Shown here: positions 61,225 to 64,000 of the stretch, piece after piece
Layout of the letters: each line of letters starts with the position of its first letter
Position numbering within the stretch: position 1 is the first letter of the stretch
Origin: Azospirillum sp. SYSU D00513
Lineage (GTDB): Bacteria; Pseudomonadota; Alphaproteobacteria; Azospirillales; Azospirillaceae
NCBI RefSeq assembly: GCF_017356015.1
Contig: NZ_JAFIQV010000016.1
Coordinates: forward strand, 1-64,000
Reading direction: 5' to 3'
Length of the DNA stretch: 64,000 nt
Translations under genes and position numbers: made by a program
Notes under the pieces: model-generated
The model's input: only the letters and a program-made list of their open reading frames with translations
Told to the model about the DNA's origin: nothing
Database searches by the model: none

Positions 61225-62337
61225 TCACGGCACGGTGCCACAGGGCGGATTCGGCTGTAAACGGGGATCGGGCGGAGTGCCGAGCAGCGCGTCGAGGATG
61301 CGCCGGACACCGTCGCCATCCACCGTGCCAACCGCCCGCGCGGCCATGCGCGCCCGTTCGGCCGGGTCGTGCCAGAGCGCCAGGGCGAGGTCGCGCAGGC
61401 GGGACACCGCGTCGGGCCGCCGCCCGTCCAGGACACGGCACCAGCCGGCTTCCGACACGGGGCCGGCCGCGGGGGCCTGGTTGTCGGCCGCCACCACCAG
61501 GATCGTCGGCACGGCGAGTGCGGCCAGTTCGCCGACCGTCGTGCCTGCCGCCGACACCGCCAGCCCGGCCCCGGCCATCAGGGCGCCCATGCGGGAGCTG
61601 TCCACGTGCAGTTCCACCCGCGCGCCATGCCGCAGGGCCGCCTCCCGGATCGCGCCGGCGCGCGGGTTGGCGCCGCCCACGGCCACGGTCAGCCGGTCGC
61701 CTTCCGGGAGGGAGGGCGCCAGGACCTCGATGCAAAGCCCCGTCAGGCCGAGCGGATCGGAGCCACCGAAGGTCAGGAGGATCGAGCGCCGCTCGGCCAG
61801 GGGCTTGCGCTCCGCCTTCGCCGCCTCGCGGATCTCCCGGCGCAGCGCCACATAGCCGGCGCCCAGCAGATGCGTGGCATCCGGCGCGATCCGGGCATAG
61901 GGCAGCCCGGCCGCCGTCGGGGCGGCGTTGACGACCACGTCGGCGTGCAGGTTGGCAAGGTCGCCCAGATCGTCGAAGGCGAGAATGCGCGCGCCAGACG
62001 CCCGCAGCCCGGCGCGGTAGACCTCGCCGAAGCGGTAGCCGTCGAGCGCCACCGCCCGGCAGCCCTCCTCCACGGCGATCGCGAGCGTGATCCGGAGATC
62101 CTCCGGGCTGCCCGGTTCGGCGGCGACCCTTCTATTTCCAGCGCCGGCGGCTTCGATGCGGCGGTCCAGAGCCTCGCTCGATTGCGCCATGGCAAAGACG
62201 CAGCGGCCACCGGTCTCGATCACCGCCTCGGCCAGGGCCAGGCAGCGCATGGCATGGCCGGTCCCGATCTCAGGTGACGCGTCGGCCCTGAAGAGGACCG
62301 TGGCCGCCCCGTGGCAAGCGCCGGCGGCGGGATTCAT
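61225..62337 (-). CDS. PseG/SpsG-like nucleotide-sugar hydrolase
   Basis: 370 aa. VLFRADASPEIGTGHAMRCL (His28 in the conserved GxGHxxR), LLTFGGSDPLGLTG and VSAAGTTVGELAAL show the PseG/MurG-like GT-B fold. PseG releases UDP from UDP-2,4-diacetamido-2,4,6-trideoxy-altrose before condensation by PseI. Together with the PseH-like and PseI-like genes, three of the six Pse steps are seen. Preceded after 12 bases by the 234-aa gene. Confidence 0.8.
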   Translation of the reverse strand: MNPAAGACHGAATVLFRADASPEIGTGHAMRCLALAEAVIETGGRCVFAMAQSSEALDRRIEAAGAGNRRVAAEPGSPEDLRITLAIAVEEGCRAVALDGYRFGEVYRAGLRASGARILAFDDLGDLANLHADVVVNAAPTAAGLPYARIAPDATHLLGAGYVALRREIREAAKAERKPLAERRSILLTFGGSDPLGLTGLCIEVLAPSLPEGDRLTVAVGGANPRAGAIREAALRHGARVELHVDSSRMGALMAGAGLAVSAAGTTVGELAALAVPTILVVAADNQAPAAGPVSEAGWCRVLDGRRPDAVSRLRDLALALWHDPAERARMAARAVGTVDGDGVRRILDALLGTPPDPRLQPNPPCGTVP

Positions 62338-62349
62338 CGCCGGCTCCGG

Positions 62350-63054
62350 TCAGACGAACAGGCTGAAGCTGCCCATCAGCTTCTGGGTGCCCGAAAGGCC
62401 GGTGGGGATCGAGGCCCTGGCCGCGGCCGCCGTGCTCAGCCCGTCCAGCATGGCCTGCTGACCGGCCGAGATCTGGTAGGGGTTTTCGTTGCGCGAGGGC
62501 TGCTTGACGACCGTGTCGTAATCCTTGCTGTAGCTGCCCATGCTGAGCTGGAGCGCGTAGTTCTTCGCCTCGTTGGCGTCGGTGCCCTTGTCGCGCGAGA
62601 CGCGCAGGACATAATCGCCGCGGTCGAGCTGGAGCTCGCCCTTCTGCATGGACTGGAAGTTCTCGTAATTCTTGCCTTCGTCCTTGTTGCTGTCGGCGAC
62701 CACGACGCCCAGCTTGGACATCACCTGGACGCGCAGCCCCTCATCGCCGATCTGGCCCAGGGTCGCCTCGCCCTTGCTGGTGACGCGGAACTTGAAGAAA
62801 TCGACCGTGTCCTTGGCCGCGAGATTGCTGACGACGTTGAGGCGGGTGGTGTTCCGGGCGAGGATACCGATGTCCGTCGCCTGCGACCGGTTGGTCGAGG
62901 AGGATTTGTTGACTTCCTTCTGGAATTCCTGAACGTTCGCAGAGGCTTCGGCCTCCGCCTTGCGCTTGGCTTCCAGGGCGGCGACGGCAGCGTTGACGGA
63001 GTCCTTCAGACCCGACACCAGCGAATTGACGCCGGCCAACCCATTGTCCGCCAT
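62350..63054 (-). CDS. Hypothetical protein with possible PPC-like beta domain
   Basis: 234 aa. N-terminal half is helical and Ala-rich (VNSLVSGLKDSVNAAVAALEAK, QEFQKEVNKSSS). The C-terminal half (FFKFRVTSKGEATLGQIGD, LQLDRGDYVLRVSRDKG, NYALQLSMG) reads like a pre-peptidase C-terminal beta-sandwich. Good ribosome-binding site (GAGGAGGG) at ATG 63054. Could be an extracellular or flagellum-associated protein; not identified. Shares a likely transcript with pseG-like and KAS III genes. Confidence 0.55.
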   Translation of the reverse strand: MADNGLAGVNSLVSGLKDSVNAAVAALEAKRKAEAEASANVQEFQKEVNKSSSTNRSQATDIGILARNTTRLNVVSNLAAKDTVDFFKFRVTSKGEATLGQIGDEGLRVQVMSKLGVVVADSNKDEGKNYENFQSMQKGELQLDRGDYVLRVSRDKGTDANEAKNYALQLSMGSYSKDYDTVVKQPSRNENPYQISAGQQAMLDGLSTAAAARASIPTGLSGTQKLMGSFSLFV

Positions 63055-63120
63055 AGCCTGCCCTCCTCGTTTCCCCGGCGTCCGCCACGGCGGCGCCAGA
63101 GACCAAAGCCACTTGAACCC

Positions 63121-63153
63121 GGATTGGGAATCCGGACACCCGCTCCCCAATCC
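63121..63153. terminator. Hairpin downstream of the partial FlmG-like gene
   Basis: GGATTGGG (63121-63128) and CCCAATCC (63146-63153) form a stem around a GC-rich loop; no T-run. It may shield the end of the partial minus-strand gene. Confidence 0.4.
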
Positions 63154-63179
63154 CTAGGATCAACCTACGTTAAGCATCC

Positions 63180-63194
63180 TTAACCGAGCGTTAA
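63180..63194 (-). promoter_or_regulatory. CtrA-like box
   Basis: TTAA-N7-TTAA (63180-63183, 63191-63194), the full CtrA consensus, about 125 bases upstream of the 234-aa gene and overlapping the stop of the partial gene. A second imperfect TTAA pair is nearby. Weak because TTAA pairs are short. Confidence 0.35.
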
Positions 63195-64000
63195 TGGCCC
63201 CGGTCGAGATTCGGCGCCGGCGGCCAGTTCGCGTGCCATGCGGGCGAGAACGTCGGGCAGGGCCTCGCCGGGACGGGGCTGCCACAGGCGCATGGAGGGG
63301 AACCAGGGCCGCACGCCCGTGCCGAGCTGGGTCCAGTCCCGCCCGCCGAAGCGCCAGACCGGCACGCCCAGCGCCCCCGCCAGCTCCCCCGCCGACATGG
63401 CCGGCGAGATCACGAGATCCAGGTTCGACACCAGCGCCGCCGCCGCCTCGAAATCGTCCTTCAGGTCCAGGTCCGACCAGCGGTGCAGGCGCACCTCGAA
63501 GCGTGCTTCCGCCCGTTCGATCTCCTCCGCGCAGTCGCCGTATTGCAGGTTCACGAACACCAGCCCCGGAACGCGGAACAGCGGCGCCCAGTCCTCCAGG
63601 ATCGTGTAGGCCGTCCGCCGCTCCGCCGTCATGAGCTGGCTGCGCCAGCCGATGCCGACCTTCAGCCCCGGCCCGAGTGCGGCCAGCCGCTCCCGCCAGA
63701 GCGCCAACCGCGCCGGGTCCGGAACAAGCCAGGACGGGCGGGAGGGAAAGGCGGCCAAGGACCTGCGGAACACCCGCGCCAGGGAGCCCACGGGCGTGTG
63801 CAGCGCGCAGTCGGGGAAGGAGAGGGTTTCCCGCCCGCGCGCGTCCACCGCCTGGGCGCGCACCGTCGCCTGCGGGAAGGAGCGGGCGAGGAGCGGCACG
63901 AGCCGGCGGTCCGTCTCGATCACCACATGACCGGCCACCACATGACCGGCGCGTGCCACGGCATCCTCGCAGACCGAGGCGAAGAGCATCGTGTCGCCGA
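63180..64000 (-). CDS. Partial TPR-glycosyltransferase, FlmG-like (C-terminal end)
   Basis: The last about 273 codons of a sixth GT module; its start lies beyond the right edge. It reads through GDTMLFASVCEDAVARAGH, LVPDPARLALWRERLAALGPG, GIGWRSQ, LQYGDC, LDLKDD and GVPVWRFGGRDW, ending SRPGPLTLG. An internal ATG at 63989 is not the real start. The catalytic half is the fourth near-identical cassette. Confidence 0.8.
   Translation of the reverse strand, partial: GDTMLFASVCEDAVARAGHVVAGHVVIETDRRLVPLLARSFPQATVRAQAVDARGRETLSFPDCALHTPVGSLARVFRRSLAAFPSRPSWLVPDPARLALWRERLAALGPGLKVGIGWRSQLMTAERRTAYTILEDWAPLFRVPGLVFVNLQYGDCAEEIERAEARFEVRLHRWSDLDLKDDFEAAAALVSNLDLVISPAMSAGELAGALGVPVWRFGGRDWTQLGTGVRPWFPSMRLWQPRPGEALPDVLARMARELAAGAESRPGPLTLG
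63221..63750 (-). repeat. GT cassette copy D
   Basis: Almost the same DNA as copies B and C, 33 kb away and in a different gene. Confidence 0.85.

Overview
The window is GC-rich (about 70%) and fits an alphaproteobacterium of the Rhodospirillales/Azospirillaceae type. The evidence is FlbT next to a large flagellin, a sigma-54 promoter in front of that flagellin, EcfG-type promoter motifs, a KaiC-like ATPase paired with a hybrid kinase, a degP/response-regulator/kinase operon, and many TPR proteins. No rRNA, tRNA, CRISPR array or insertion sequence was seen. Genus assignment is inference.

Left part (1-20800), mostly housekeeping and signalling: an AI-2E-type permease; a periplasmic FAD dehydrogenase small subunit + GMC subunit + multicopper oxidase operon; an HPP-CBS membrane protein; a KaiC-like protein translationally coupled to a hybrid histidine kinase; a small hydrophilic protein with a possible general-stress promoter; a degP - OmpR-type regulator - HAMP kinase operon; a DUF4384 envelope protein convergent with a PP2C phosphatase; a HisKA_2 kinase and an OpgC-like membrane protein; then three small flagellum-related genes.

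Middle (21000-34500), flagellin and its modification: a TPR protein, a two-module and a three-module TPR+GT-B protein resembling Caulobacter FlmG (the TPR flagellin glycosyltransferase), a YdcH-like peptide, FlbT and a 620-aa flagellin. A sixth, partial module lies at the right edge. Four of the six catalytic modules carry a nearly identical DNA cassette of about 0.5 kb, which points to gene conversion.

Right part (34500-63100), a sugar and acyl biosynthesis island. One long minus-strand unit (43673 down to 34497) holds a Rieske oxygenase, a glycosyltransferase-like protein, a pseudaminic/sialic-acid-type synthase, a CMP-sugar transferase, two acyl carrier proteins, an alpha/beta hydrolase, an acyl ligase, a ketoreductase-like SDR and a KAS III. 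A second set (57834-62337) holds SDR, PseH-like GNAT, PhyH-like oxygenase, a second KAS III and a PseG-like hydrolase. Between them are a GT2-like/Rossmann protein, a GT4-like protein, a TPR-sulfotransferase pair and a tightly coupled six-gene glycan operon (57504 down to 50090: GT10-like, GT2, a 1064-aa fusion, FkbM, GT, DUF1919).

Working model (inference): the island makes an acylated, possibly oxidised nonulosonic acid (pseudaminic type) that the FlmG-like TPR transferases attach to flagellin, with FlbT tying flagellin translation to the same transcription unit. PseB and PseC homologues (first two steps) are not in the window.
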